In this document: one piece after another, positions 31,448 through 40,030 of the stretch
How positions within the stretch are numbered: the stretch's first letter is position 1
Layout of the letters: every line of letters begins with the position of its first letter
Assembly: GCF_027925245.1 (NCBI RefSeq)
Contig: NZ_BSDP01000001.1
Span: 310,001 to 374,000, forward strand
Direction: 5' to 3'
Source: Agromyces rhizosphaerae
GTDB taxonomy: Bacteria; Actinomycetota; Actinomycetes; Actinomycetales; Microbacteriaceae
DNA: 64,000 nucleotides
The notes under the pieces: generated by a model
Told to the model about the DNA's origin: nothing
Databases searched by the model: none
The model's input: the letters and a program-made list of their open reading frames with translations, nothing else
Made by a program: the position numbers and the translations under genes

Positions 31448-31453
31448 AACCTA
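31448..31453 (-). promoter_or_regulatory. manA -10 box
   Basis: Minus-strand TAGGTT, giving a leader of about 25 nt with the GAGAGGG ribosome site. It lies back-to-back with the acyl-CoA dehydrogenase promoter, so the two genes share a short control region. Confidence 0.45.
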
Positions 31454-31462
31454 CCAATCGTC

Positions 31463-31491
31463 TTGGGCCCCCCGAGGGCCCGACCTAGGCT
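31463..31491 (+). promoter_or_regulatory. Acyl-CoA dehydrogenase promoter
   Basis: TTGGGC (31463-31468), 17-nt spacer, TAGGCT (31486-31491). The predicted start near 31498 leaves a leader of about 73 nt before the ATG at 31571. Confidence 0.55.
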
Positions 31492-31570
31492 TTCGGGCGT
31501 CGACGCGCCGGTTCGACGCGTGCGTGGATCCGGCACCGCGCCGCCCCGACCACCACGCACTGGAGCGACC

Positions 31571-32749
31571 ATGACCTTCGAGCCCCTGGCCAGCGACTTC
31601 TACGCCTACGAGAGCCTCCTCTCCGAGCGCGAGCGCGAGGCGCTCGCGGAGCTCCGTGCCTGGCTCGAGGCCGACGTGCGCCCGGTCATCGACGACTACT
31701 GGGAGCGCGCCGAGTTCCCGATGCAGCTGGTGGAGCCGCTCGCCGGCACCGGCGCCATGTCGTTCGCCTGGGACGAGACGGCGCCGTTCGAGAACTCCGC
31801 GGTCTTCCGCGGGTTCGTCGCGCTCGAACTCGCCCGCGTCGACGCCTCGATCAGCACCTTCGTCGGCGTGCAGAGCGGGCTCGCGACCGGATCGCTCGCC
31901 GTGGCGGGCTCCCCGGAGCAGCGGCGGGAGTGGATCCCGAAGCTCGCCTCGGGCGAGCTGATCGGCGCGTTCGGGCTGACCGAACCGCTGTCGGGCTCGG
32001 ACTCCGCCCGGGGGCTGCGCACGACCGCGCGCCGCGAGGGCGACGAGTGGGTGCTGAACGGCGAGAAGCGCTGGATCGGCAACGCCACCTTCTCGGACAT
32101 CACCATCATCTGGGCCAAGGACGTCGCCGACGGGCAGGTCAAGGGCTTCATCGTGCCGACCGACACCCCCGGCTACAGCGCGTCGAAGATCGAGGGCAAG
32201 ATCAGCCTCCGCGCCGTGCAGAACGCCGACATCGTGCTCGAGGACGTCCGCGTCCCCGAGCGGCTGCGCCTGCAGCGCGCCGACTCGTTCCGGGCCACCG
32301 CATCGGTGCTGCGGCTCACCCGCGCCGAGGTCGCCTGGAGCGCCGTCGGCGTGGCCATCGGCGCCTACGAGGCCGCGCTGGCGTACGCGAAGACCCGCGA
32401 CCAGTTCGGCAAGCCGATCGCCTCGCACCAGCTCGTGCAGGACCTGCTCGTGAAGTGCCTGGGCAACATCACCGCGTCGCTCGGCATGGTCGTGCGCGTG
32501 TCCGAGATGCTGGACCGCGGCGAGCAGCGCGACGAGCACTCGGCGCTCGCGAAGTCGTATGCCACCGCCCGCATGCGCGAGACCGTGGCCTGGGCGCGCG
32601 AGGCGATGGGCGGCAACGGGATCGTGCTCGAGCACGGCGCCGCCCGCTTCTTCGCCGACGCGGAGGCTCTGTACTCCTACGAGGGCACCCGCGAGATGAA
32701 CACACTCATCGTCGGACGCGCCATCACCGGCAGCGCCGCGTTCGTCTGA
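31571..32749 (+). CDS. Acyl-CoA dehydrogenase (glutaryl-CoA dehydrogenase-like)
   Basis: FAD enzyme of 392 residues that introduces a 2,3-double bond into acyl-CoA. Key features are the FAD/substrate motif GAFGLTEPLSGSDSA, the helix YAKTRDQFGKPIASHQL and the C-terminal catalytic-base region LYSYEGTREMNTLIVGRAIT, where the Glu of YEGT is the usual base. YEGT with TREMN resembles glutaryl-CoA and related dehydrogenases. Its neighbourhood matches fadE25-purE-purK in mycobacteria, where the enzyme lies near the LCP gene. The substrate is not fixed by the sequence. Confidence 0.92.
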   Translation: MTFEPLASDFYAYESLLSEREREALAELRAWLEADVRPVIDDYWERAEFPMQLVEPLAGTGAMSFAWDETAPFENSAVFRGFVALELARVDASISTFVGVQSGLATGSLAVAGSPEQRREWIPKLASGELIGAFGLTEPLSGSDSARGLRTTARREGDEWVLNGEKRWIGNATFSDITIIWAKDVADGQVKGFIVPTDTPGYSASKIEGKISLRAVQNADIVLEDVRVPERLRLQRADSFRATASVLRLTRAEVAWSAVGVAIGAYEAALAYAKTRDQFGKPIASHQLVQDLLVKCLGNITASLGMVVRVSEMLDRGEQRDEHSALAKSYATARMRETVAWAREAMGGNGIVLEHGAARFFADAEALYSYEGTREMNTLIVGRAITGSAAFV

Positions 32750-32773
32750 CCGGGACGCCGCCCCCGCGGGCGG

Positions 32774-32786
32774 TACCCTTGAGCAC
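32774..32786 (+). promoter_or_regulatory. Leaderless promoter of the first O-antigen-ligase-like gene
   Basis: TACCCT (32774-32779) is followed by 7 nt and the ATG at 32787. It opens the polysaccharide locus. Confidence 0.5.
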
Positions 32787-34127
32787 ATGACCGACGCGCG
32801 CGCCCGCATCTCCGCGCGCGCAGGCTCACCGCCGTGGCTGGGCGCTGCGATCCGCTGGTACGCCGCGTTCGCGTTCTTCACCGCGTTCGCGGGGCAGTTC
32901 TGGCGCAACCTGCTCGGCTGGTGGGGCTTCGGCATCGTCGCGGGCGCCGTGATCGCCGGCGCGGTGGTGCTGCTCGCCATGGTGCGGCCGACCTGGAACT
33001 GGCGGAACGTGTCGAAGTCGGCCGTGGGCTTCGTGGGGCTCGCCGCGCTGTCGGTCGCATGGTCCGCCTACCCGTGGACCACCGTGCTGATGGTCGCGAT
33101 CCTCGCCGGCACCGCGGTCGCCGGCGTCGCCCTGGGGCTCTGCCTCACCTGGGCCGAGTTCCTGCGCGCGCTCGCGTCCGCGCTGGCCTGGATCCTCGCG
33201 CTGTCGCTGGTCTTCGAACTGTGGGTCGCGGTCGTCGTGGGCGAGCCGCTGCTGCCGAACTTCGTCGACTACGGGGGCGCCGACGTGCCCGCCGCGTTCT
33301 ACTGGTCTCGCGACCTGCTGTTCGCGGGCGGCCCCATCGAGGGCATCGTCGCCAACCGGAACCTGCTCGGCATGATCGCGCTGCTCGGGCTCGTCGTCTT
33401 CACCATCCAGGCGCGCACCATGGGCTACCGCCGCGACCGCGCGATCGGATGGATCGTCGTGGCCGTGCTCACGCTCGCGCTGACGCGCTCGGCGACGGTG
33501 CTGCTCGCGGCCGTGGTCGTCGCCGTGGTGCTCGGCTTCGCGCTCTGGGCCCGGCGCCGCACGTCGCGGGGGCGGCTGCCCGTCTACCTCGCCGCGATGG
33601 GATCTCTGGCCGCCGCCGTCCTGACGGTCGTGCTGGCGTGGACCCCGCTGCTCGGCCTCCTCGGGCGCAGCGAGGATGCGACCGGGCGACTCGACATCTG
33701 GGCGTCGGTGCTGGGGCTCATCGCCGAGCGGCCAGTCCTCGGCTGGGGCTGGACCGGGTACTGGGCCCCGTGGACCGAGCCCTACGCGGGGCTCGCGGTG
33801 CGCAACGGCGTGGAGTACCTGCAGGCGCACGACGCCTGGCTCGACGTCTGGATGCAGCTCGGCGTCGTCGGCCTCGCCGTGTTCGCCGTGCTCGTGCTCG
33901 GCACGCTGACCCGGTCCTGGTTCGTCGCCGTCGACCGCCCCGAGGTCGACTTCGGAGCGGGAACCGGGTACCGCGCGAGCGCGTTCATGCCCCTGCTGCT
34001 CATGGCGGCGCTCATCGCGCAGTCCATCGGCGAGAGCCGCATCCTGATCGAGGGCGGCTGGATGCTGCTGGTCGCGCTCGCCTTCCTGACCAAGCGGCGC
34101 CGGTTCGCCGGCGAGCCGATGCCGTAG
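32787..34127 (+). CDS. O-antigen ligase/polymerase (Wzy-like) membrane protein 1
   Basis: A 446-residue polytopic protein with about ten helices, of the O-antigen ligase (Wzy_C) family that joins lipid-linked glycans outside the cell. The signature runs RNLLGMIALLGLVVF, then a long extracytoplasmic loop with RLDIWASVLGLIAERPVLGW and the conserved EYLQAHDAWLDVWMQLGVVG, where the histidine is the key residue. The next gene, 3 nt downstream, is a paralogue. They probably polymerise or ligate the wall polysaccharide made by the genes below. Acceptor unknown. Confidence 0.87.
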   Translation: MTDARARISARAGSPPWLGAAIRWYAAFAFFTAFAGQFWRNLLGWWGFGIVAGAVIAGAVVLLAMVRPTWNWRNVSKSAVGFVGLAALSVAWSAYPWTTVLMVAILAGTAVAGVALGLCLTWAEFLRALASALAWILALSLVFELWVAVVVGEPLLPNFVDYGGADVPAAFYWSRDLLFAGGPIEGIVANRNLLGMIALLGLVVFTIQARTMGYRRDRAIGWIVVAVLTLALTRSATVLLAAVVVAVVLGFALWARRRTSRGRLPVYLAAMGSLAAAVLTVVLAWTPLLGLLGRSEDATGRLDIWASVLGLIAERPVLGWGWTGYWAPWTEPYAGLAVRNGVEYLQAHDAWLDVWMQLGVVGLAVFAVLVLGTLTRSWFVAVDRPEVDFGAGTGYRASAFMPLLLMAALIAQSIGESRILIEGGWMLLVALAFLTKRRRFAGEPMP

Positions 34128-34130
34128 CCG

Positions 34131-35411
34131 ATGGCCGACCCGATCGCGCCGGCACTGCGACGCTTCCTCGGCTCGGCCCGGTTCGCCCAGGCGCTCACGC
34201 TCGCGATCCTGGGCGTGGGGTTCGCCACGCACGCCCTGCGCAGCCTCATCGGCTGGCCCGGGCTCATCGCCGTCGTCGTCGCGCTCGTGGCGCTCGCGGG
34301 CGTCTCGCTCGTCGCACGCTGGCAGGCGGTCGACTGGTACGGCGTGCTCCCGCTCTCGCTGCTCGTGTTCGTCGGCTGGGCCGCGGCATCCGTGCTCTGG
34401 AGCGAGTACCCCGCGACCACCGTCGTGCGGGTCGGCTACCTCATCGCGTTCGGGCTGCTCGGCCTCTACGTCGCGCTCGCGCGCGACACGATCCAGGTCG
34501 TGCGCGCGGCCGGCGACGTGCTGCGCGTGCTGCTCGGGGCCTCGCTCGCGCTCGAGGTGCTGTCGGGAGTCCTGATCGACCTCCCGATCCCCTTCCTCGG
34601 CATCGACGGGAACCTCGTCGCGGGCGGCCCGGTGCAGGGCCTCTTCGGCACCCGCAACCTCCTCGGGTTCGTGGCGCTCGTCGCCGCGCTCACCTTCGTG
34701 GTCGAGTGGCGCACCCGGTCGGTCAGGCGCCCGACCGCGATCGCCTCGATGGTGCTCGCGGGGGCGATGGTGCTGCTCTCGGGCTCGCCGACCACGTTCG
34801 TCTCGCTCACGGTGCTGCTCGTCGCCACGGTGGCGCTGTACGGGCTGCGCCGGGCCGACCCGCGGGCCAGGTGGCGCTGGCAGATCGGGCTGGTCACGGG
34901 CGGGATCGTCGCACTCGCGGCCGGATTCGCGGCACGCGTGCGCATCATCGAGCTGCTCGACGCACGCGGCGAGTTCGACGTGCGGCTGGCGACCTGGCGC
35001 GAGATGAGCCGCTACCTCGACATGAACCCGATGCAGGGATGGGGCTGGGCCGGCATCTGGCCGACCTCCCCGCCGTACAGCTGGATCGCGCTCGCCACGG
35101 GCAGGCCGCACGCGAGCGGCCTGAGCGCGTACGTGGACGTGTACTTCCAGCTCGGGGTGATCGGCACGGTGCTCTTCGCGGGCATGCTGGGCCTCGCGCT
35201 CGTGCGCGCGTGGCTGCTCGCATCCGCCCGCCGTGCCGTCGTCTACGTCTGGCCCGCGCTCGTGCTGGTCGTGATCGCCGTGACCTCGTTCGCCGAGAGC
35301 TACGCGCTTGTCGAGGGGGGCTGGATGCTCATCGTGATCTGCGCAGTCAAGGCCGCGCGCGACATGAGCTGGCGCGACGCCTGGAAGCCCGAGCTCGCGC
35401 CCGCGCTCTGA
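34131..35411 (+). CDS. O-antigen ligase/polymerase (Wzy-like) membrane protein 2
   Basis: A 426-residue paralogue of the preceding protein, again with about ten helices. It shares TRNLLGFVALVAAL and VRLATWREMSRYLDMNPMQG, but the ligase motif near the last loop reads PHASGLSAYVDVYFQLGVIG, so the histidine is shifted and followed by a serine-alanine pair instead of HDAW. That divergence suggests a different acceptor or polymerase role rather than plain redundancy. The start ATG lies 3 nt after the first ligase, so the two are co-translated. The next gene is convergent. Confidence 0.85.
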   Translation: MADPIAPALRRFLGSARFAQALTLAILGVGFATHALRSLIGWPGLIAVVVALVALAGVSLVARWQAVDWYGVLPLSLLVFVGWAAASVLWSEYPATTVVRVGYLIAFGLLGLYVALARDTIQVVRAAGDVLRVLLGASLALEVLSGVLIDLPIPFLGIDGNLVAGGPVQGLFGTRNLLGFVALVAALTFVVEWRTRSVRRPTAIASMVLAGAMVLLSGSPTTFVSLTVLLVATVALYGLRRADPRARWRWQIGLVTGGIVALAAGFAARVRIIELLDARGEFDVRLATWREMSRYLDMNPMQGWGWAGIWPTSPPYSWIALATGRPHASGLSAYVDVYFQLGVIGTVLFAGMLGLALVRAWLLASARRAVVYVWPALVLVVIAVTSFAESYALVEGGWMLIVICAVKAARDMSWRDAWKPELAPAL

Positions 35412-35421
35412 CGGACGCGGG

Positions 35422-36204
35422 TCAGGCGACCGACTCGGCCGCGCCCGCGGCGCGCGCGAGGATGCCCTCGATCACGTCGAGCGTGTCCTCCCAGCCCTCG
35501 ACGGCGATGCAGGAGACGCCCAGTCGCTTCACCGGGTAGTCGTTGCCGTCCTCGTCGAGGCGGTCGCCGACGAAGAGCATCTCGCCCAGCCCGATGCCCG
35601 AGACCTCGACCAGCCTGCGCATGCCGAACGCCTTGTCGATGCCGCGCCGCGTGATGTCCACCGAGGTCGAGCCGCCGCTGCGCACCTCGAGGTCGGGCAG
35701 CTCCAGCTGCACCGCGTCGCGCAGGGTGTTCTTCTTCTCGTTCGTCGGGTCCCACTCGGCCTTGGCGTGGACCGGAGCTGCCTGCCCGAGCGCCGAGAAC
35801 GTCACCTGCGAGCCGCGGTCCTCGAGGATCGGCCCCCAGGTCTCGGCCTCCCAGTAGCCGAGCGCGCGTGCGGCGGCCTCGACCGCCGCGAGCGCGCGCC
35901 CTCGCTCGTCGTCGGTGAGCTCCTCGGCGTACTGGCGCTGCCACTCGCCGAGCTCGTGCCGGTAGTACTGCGTGCCGCACGTCGGCATGAGGTGCAGCCG
36001 CTCGAGCGTGGCGGCGTCCGCCTGCGGCAGCCGCTCGATGACCTGCGCGGTGAACTGCGCGATCTGGCCGCCCGAGATGATGCAGACCTCGGCGACGCCG
36101 AGCAGGTCGACCAGCAGGTCCGCCATGCGCGGGTCCATGGGCGACTTCGAGGGCGCGAGGGTGTCGTCGAGGTCGAATGCGACCAGCCGGGGAGTCGTGT
36201 GCAT
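35422..36204 (-). CDS. HAD-IIB hydrolase, phosphomannomutase-like
   Basis: A 260-residue haloacid-dehalogenase protein. Motif I is AFDLDDTLAPSK with nucleophile D11 and acid/base D13, motif II is the SGG of CIISGG, and motif IV is FVGDRLDEDGNDYPVK. The cap is of the IIB type seen in eukaryote-like phosphomannomutases. It may convert mannose 6-phosphate to mannose 1-phosphate downstream of ManA, or act as a sugar phosphatase; the two cannot be separated from sequence. Start ATG 36204; a TAGAAT box lies about 100 nt upstream. Confidence 0.82.
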   Translation of the reverse strand: MHTTPRLVAFDLDDTLAPSKSPMDPRMADLLVDLLGVAEVCIISGGQIAQFTAQVIERLPQADAATLERLHLMPTCGTQYYRHELGEWQRQYAEELTDDERGRALAAVEAAARALGYWEAETWGPILEDRGSQVTFSALGQAAPVHAKAEWDPTNEKKNTLRDAVQLELPDLEVRSGGSTSVDITRRGIDKAFGMRRLVEVSGIGLGEMLFVGDRLDEDGNDYPVKRLGVSCIAVEGWEDTLDVIEGILARAAGAAESVA

Positions 36205-36307
36205 GTGGCTCCGATTCGGTCGAGCGCCGCAGGGGCGGCGCGGGCGTGGGGTCCGTCCGACGCACGATCTCGTGCGCCCGATCGAGCGTCGTCGCGCGGG
36301 TCGCATG

Positions 36308-36313
36308 ATTCTA
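36308..36313 (-). promoter_or_regulatory. Possible -10 box of the HAD gene
   Basis: Minus-strand TAGAAT about 105 nt upstream of the HAD start. The remaining gap (36205-36367) holds only GC-rich sequence with no gene. No good -35. Confidence 0.4.
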
Positions 36314-36367
36314 TCGGATGCCGCTGAATCGGCGCCGTGCCCCGGGGGCCGCTCCCCTGTCGACGTC

Positions 36368-37336
36368 TCAGCCGACCGGCTGCACCAGGTCGCGCAGGAT
36401 GTCCTGCGCCCCCAGGCCGAACCGCCCGTACCGTCCCGTGCGCCACTCCCGCACCACAGGCGCGACACGGCGCCACCGGGCCGCGGGCAACGCGGAGCGC
36501 ACCCGCTCGTGCGCGAGCTTGTCGGCTGCTTCGGCGACCCGCTCGGGGGCGATGCCGGGCACCTCGGGCAGCCGCCCGGCGAGCGCCTCGGCACGGGCGA
36601 GCAGACGGGCGTTCCTCGCGTCGCGGGGCTCGCGCAGTCGCCGCATCCGCCCCGCCCAGCCGAGGGACTCGGCACCGATCTGGTTGCCGCCGTGCTGGCG
36701 GTAGTCGATCAGCGGCTCCTCGAGCACGTCGACCTCCCCCACGGCCGCGGCGATCGTCGCGAGCCACTCGTCGTGCACCCACGACGACGGGAACGGGCGT
36801 GCGAGCTCGAGCAGCTCGCGGCGGAGCAGCATGGTCGCGCCGGTCAGCACGTTGCGGCGCAGCTGCACGACCCAGGTGTCGCCGTCGTGGATGCGTGCGC
36901 GATCGGCCGCACCCAGGTAGATCGTGTCGAGCAGCAGCTCGCCGGTGGGCTCCCCCGCACCGTCGACCAGGCGCGCGTCGCTCGCGAGCAGCAGCAGGCC
37001 CGGCCTCTTGTCGAACTCGGCGACCATGCGGGCGAGCTTCTCCGGGTGCCACACGTCGTCCTGGTCGCTCAGCGCGATGAGGTCGCCGGTCGTCGCGGCG
37101 AGCGCCTGCTCGAAGTTCGCGGTGACGCCGAGCGGCGGGTCGTTGCGGAGGATGCGGACCTCGTGCTCGAGGCCGCGCGCGACCTCCGCCACGATCGCGA
37201 TCGTGCGATCGCGCGAGTCGTCGTCGGACACCACCCAGTCGACCTGGCCGACGGCCTGCCGGGCGATCGAGTCGAGCTGTTCGGCGACGTGCGCCGCGCC
37301 GTCGCGCGTGCAGAGGGCGACGGAGACGCTGGGCAC
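36368..37336 (-). CDS. GT2 glycosyltransferase, rhamnosyltransferase-like
   Basis: A 322-residue GT-A family 2 enzyme that transfers a sugar from a nucleotide donor to a growing glycan. N-terminal SVSVALCTRDGAAHVAEQLD and SDDDSRDRTI bind the nucleotide; the metal motif is ALSDQDDVWHPEKLARM (DQDD). This pattern (LSDQDDVW) is typical of RfbF-type rhamnosyltransferases, which fits the rml genes 15 kb downstream. The GTG start follows TAGACT by 6 nt, so it is probably leaderless. Acceptor and linkage are unknown. Confidence 0.88.
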   Translation of the reverse strand: MPSVSVALCTRDGAAHVAEQLDSIARQAVGQVDWVVSDDDSRDRTIAIVAEVARGLEHEVRILRNDPPLGVTANFEQALAATTGDLIALSDQDDVWHPEKLARMVAEFDKRPGLLLLASDARLVDGAGEPTGELLLDTIYLGAADRARIHDGDTWVVQLRRNVLTGATMLLRRELLELARPFPSSWVHDEWLATIAAAVGEVDVLEEPLIDYRQHGGNQIGAESLGWAGRMRRLREPRDARNARLLARAEALAGRLPEVPGIAPERVAEAADKLAHERVRSALPAARWRRVAPVVREWRTGRYGRFGLGAQDILRDLVQPVG

Positions 37337-37342
37337 AGGCGG

Positions 37343-37351
37343 AGTCTAGCA
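37343..37351 (-). promoter_or_regulatory. Leaderless extended -10 promoter of the GT2 gene
   Basis: Minus-strand TGC-TAGACT; TAGACT (37343-37348) is 6 nt before the GTG at 37336. It is an extended -10 placed at leaderless spacing. Confidence 0.55.
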
Positions 37352-37480
37352 ACCGGCCGCCTGTGGGCGAGCGGGCCGGGGTTCGGCGGCCATGTGCCAA
37401 GATCGGTGCTGACGACACGGCGACAGGCCGGCGACGATGCCCGACTTCGCCCGCCCCGCCCCGCCCCAGGAAGCATCCGC

Positions 37481-38761
37481 GTGACCCCGACAGACCTCCC
37501 CATCAACCAGAAGCAGTCGGAGCTCTACCGGCGGCTGGCCGCGGGCGACCACGCCGACGGGCCTCGCGGCACCATCGCGTTCTGCGTGTCGACGGACGAC
37601 CTCGACGAGGGCAAGGGGGACGTCTACGTCGCGCTCGGGCTCGCGAAGTACCTCCAGCGCCTGGGCTGGGGGGTACGGCTCTGGCCGGCGAGCAGCTGGT
37701 GCGACCCGATGCCGCGGGTCGACGTCGCGATCGCCATGGTCGAGTCGTTCGTCCCCGGCCTGGTCGACGAGCACACCAGCGTCGTGGCCTGGGTCAGGAA
37801 CTGGACCGAGCGCTGGATGGAGCTTCCGTACCTCGACGTGTTCGACGGGGTGTGGGCGTCGTCGACGGCATCCGCCGAGGCGCTGCGCGCCCGCACCGGC
37901 GGCGACGTGCCGGTGGTGCCGATCGCGGTCGACCTCGAGCTGTTCGCACCCGCGGACGAGGCCCCGGAGACGCGATTCGCGGCAATGACCACGGTGAACT
38001 TCTGGGGCGCCGACCGCGAGATCATGGACGCGATCGACGGGCTGCCCGAGACGCGCTCGGTCATGTGGTTCGGGGCGAACGGCGAGCACCTGCGACTCCC
38101 GCAGCACGCGGAGCACGGCGGCATCCTTGACTTCTTCGCGTTGCCCTCGGCGTATGCCGCTTCCTCGGTCGTGCTGGACGACGTCATCCCGCCGGCGAAG
38201 CGGTACGGCAACCACAACAGCCGCCTGTTCGAGTCGATCGCCGCCGGCGCGCTGCCGGTGACGAACGCGAGGGACGGCCTGGACGAGCTCGGCCTCGACG
38301 AGGTGCCGGTCTACTCCGACTCGGCGACGCTGGACGCGGCGCTGGGCGCCGCCGCCGGACCCGAGGGCACGGAGCTCGCCGCGAAGCTGGGAGCGGTCGT
38401 GCGCGAGCGCCACTCGTACGAGCGACGGGCCGAGGCGCTCGACCCGCTGCTGATCGGCCTGCGGGACGCCGCCGCGCGCGGCACCGGCCGACCCTCGGCG
38501 CTGCTCGCGTGGGCCGCGGGCCTCCAGGCCAACCTGATGCGTGCCGAGTCCGAGCGCGACGCCTTCCTGGCCGATGCCCGGGCGGTCGGCACCGAGCGCA
38601 ACGCGCTCCAGGCCGAGCTCGGCGCCGTCCGGGGCGAGTCCGCGCTGCTGCGCGCACGGCTCGAGGCGGTCACCTCCGCCCGCTCCTACCCGTACTACCG
38701 GGCCGCGCAGCGCGCCTACGGCCTCCTGCTGCGCGTCGGCCGACGTCTCCTGGGGCGCTGA
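37481..38761 (+). CDS. Glycosyltransferase with C-terminal coiled coil
   Basis: A 426-residue GT-B-like glycosyltransferase. The GTG start (VTPTDLPINQKQ) has AGGAAG about 10 nt upstream. The core includes TIAFCVSTDDLDEGKGDVYV and a donor-site loop RYGNHNSRLFESIAAGALPV, similar to family 1/CgeB-type enzymes. Residues about 345-400 form a heptad coiled coil (ESERDAFLADARAVGTERNA), ending in a basic helix RAAQRAYGLLLRVGRRLLGR that could sit on the membrane. The gene is divergent from the GT2 gene across a 144-nt gap and convergent with the secreted repeat gene. Sugar and acceptor are unknown. Confidence 0.8.
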   Translation: MTPTDLPINQKQSELYRRLAAGDHADGPRGTIAFCVSTDDLDEGKGDVYVALGLAKYLQRLGWGVRLWPASSWCDPMPRVDVAIAMVESFVPGLVDEHTSVVAWVRNWTERWMELPYLDVFDGVWASSTASAEALRARTGGDVPVVPIAVDLELFAPADEAPETRFAAMTTVNFWGADREIMDAIDGLPETRSVMWFGANGEHLRLPQHAEHGGILDFFALPSAYAASSVVLDDVIPPAKRYGNHNSRLFESIAAGALPVTNARDGLDELGLDEVPVYSDSATLDAALGAAAGPEGTELAAKLGAVVRERHSYERRAEALDPLLIGLRDAAARGTGRPSALLAWAAGLQANLMRAESERDAFLADARAVGTERNALQAELGAVRGESALLRARLEAVTSARSYPYYRAAQRAYGLLLRVGRRLLGR

Positions 38762-38780
38762 CGAGGCGCCGCCGGCACCG

Positions 38781-40030
38781 TCAGGGAACCGTCTTCGTGC
38801 GGCACCCGAGCAGGGTGTTCGAGCCGGGGTCGACCTTGTCGATCGCGTAGACGCAGATGCGGTGGTCGCCCGGCGTCAGCCCGGTCAGCACGGTCTGGAA
38901 GCCGTGGAAGTCGCCCATCCCCGGGTAGACCTCCGACAGCCCCGTCTTCTCGAGGCCCGCCTCGATCGATGCGGCACCGCTTCCGTCGACGTACAGGTGC
39001 ACCCGGATCGGGTCCACGGTGTCGGGGTCCAGCGCCCAGCCGCGCACCATCAGCTCGCCGCTCTCACCGGTCGGGGCCATCTCGTCGATCACGCCCTTGG
39101 GCGAGCCCGTCGGCATCTCCACGTCCACGCAGCCGAACTTGCGGTTCCGCCCCTCGCCCACGTCGATCCCGTAGGCGCAGACGCGGTGCACGCCCGGCGC
39201 GTACCCCTCCAGCGTCGCGCTGAAGCCGTGCGCCGTGCCGTACCCGGACGGCAGGAGCGAGCCGTCGACCTCCTCGTCCGCGAGGACCGACGCCGCCCCC
39301 TTCCCGTCCACGTAGAGGTGGACGCGGATCGGATCGACCGTGTCGGGATCGACGGTCCAGCCTTCCACCTCGATGACGCCGATGCCCGGCGCGCCGCTGG
39401 AGGTGATCTCGCCGACGGGCGACCCGGACGGCATGAGAACGTCCCGGCAGGCGAACTTGCGGGTGGAGCCCGGGCCGACGTCGATCGCGTAGAAGCAGAC
39501 CCGGTGCGTGCCCGGCCCGAGGTCCTCGATCCGTCCGGAGAACGCGTGGTCGTCGCCGTAGCCCGGCTTGGCGTCGTCGAATCCGGGCTTCGTCTCGTTC
39601 GCGAGCAGGGACGCGCGGCCCTTGCCGTCGACGTAGACGTGCACCCGGATCGGGTCCGGCGTGTCGGGATCGATGGCCCAGCCCCGGAACTCGATGGCAC
39701 CCGGGACGCCCGTGATCTCGTCGACGTAGCCGCCCGGCGACCCGGTCTTCACCGTGAGCGTGCGGCAGCCGAGGCGCACGTTCTTGCCCACCCCCACGTC
39801 GATGGCCCACACGCAGACGCGATGGTCCCCGGGGTCGAGGTCCCCGACGACCACGGAGAACCCCCTCGAGCGGGTCGAGCCGGGCTCCTCGTCGTCGGCC
39901 GCGACGCTCGCACGCCCCTTCCCGTCCACGTAGACGTGCACCCGGATCGGGTCGGGGGTGTCGATGTCGGTCGCCCACCCGGCGACCCTGATGGCGTGGT
40001 AGCCGGTGCGGGCGGTCGTGAGCTCGCCGC
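38781..40030 (-). repeat. Four ~300-bp repeats in the secreted protein gene
   Basis: Four in-frame degenerate repeats of about 100 codons each. All share GW-x-D-D/P-T-x-DPIRVHxYVDG, a G-FS/FQ middle and a closing HR(V/I)C-x-Y/W-(A/G)ID plus GC. Repeats 1-2 are closest in nucleotide sequence over the IRVHVYVDGKGRAS stretch. Domain number may vary between strains by recombination. Confidence 0.8.
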
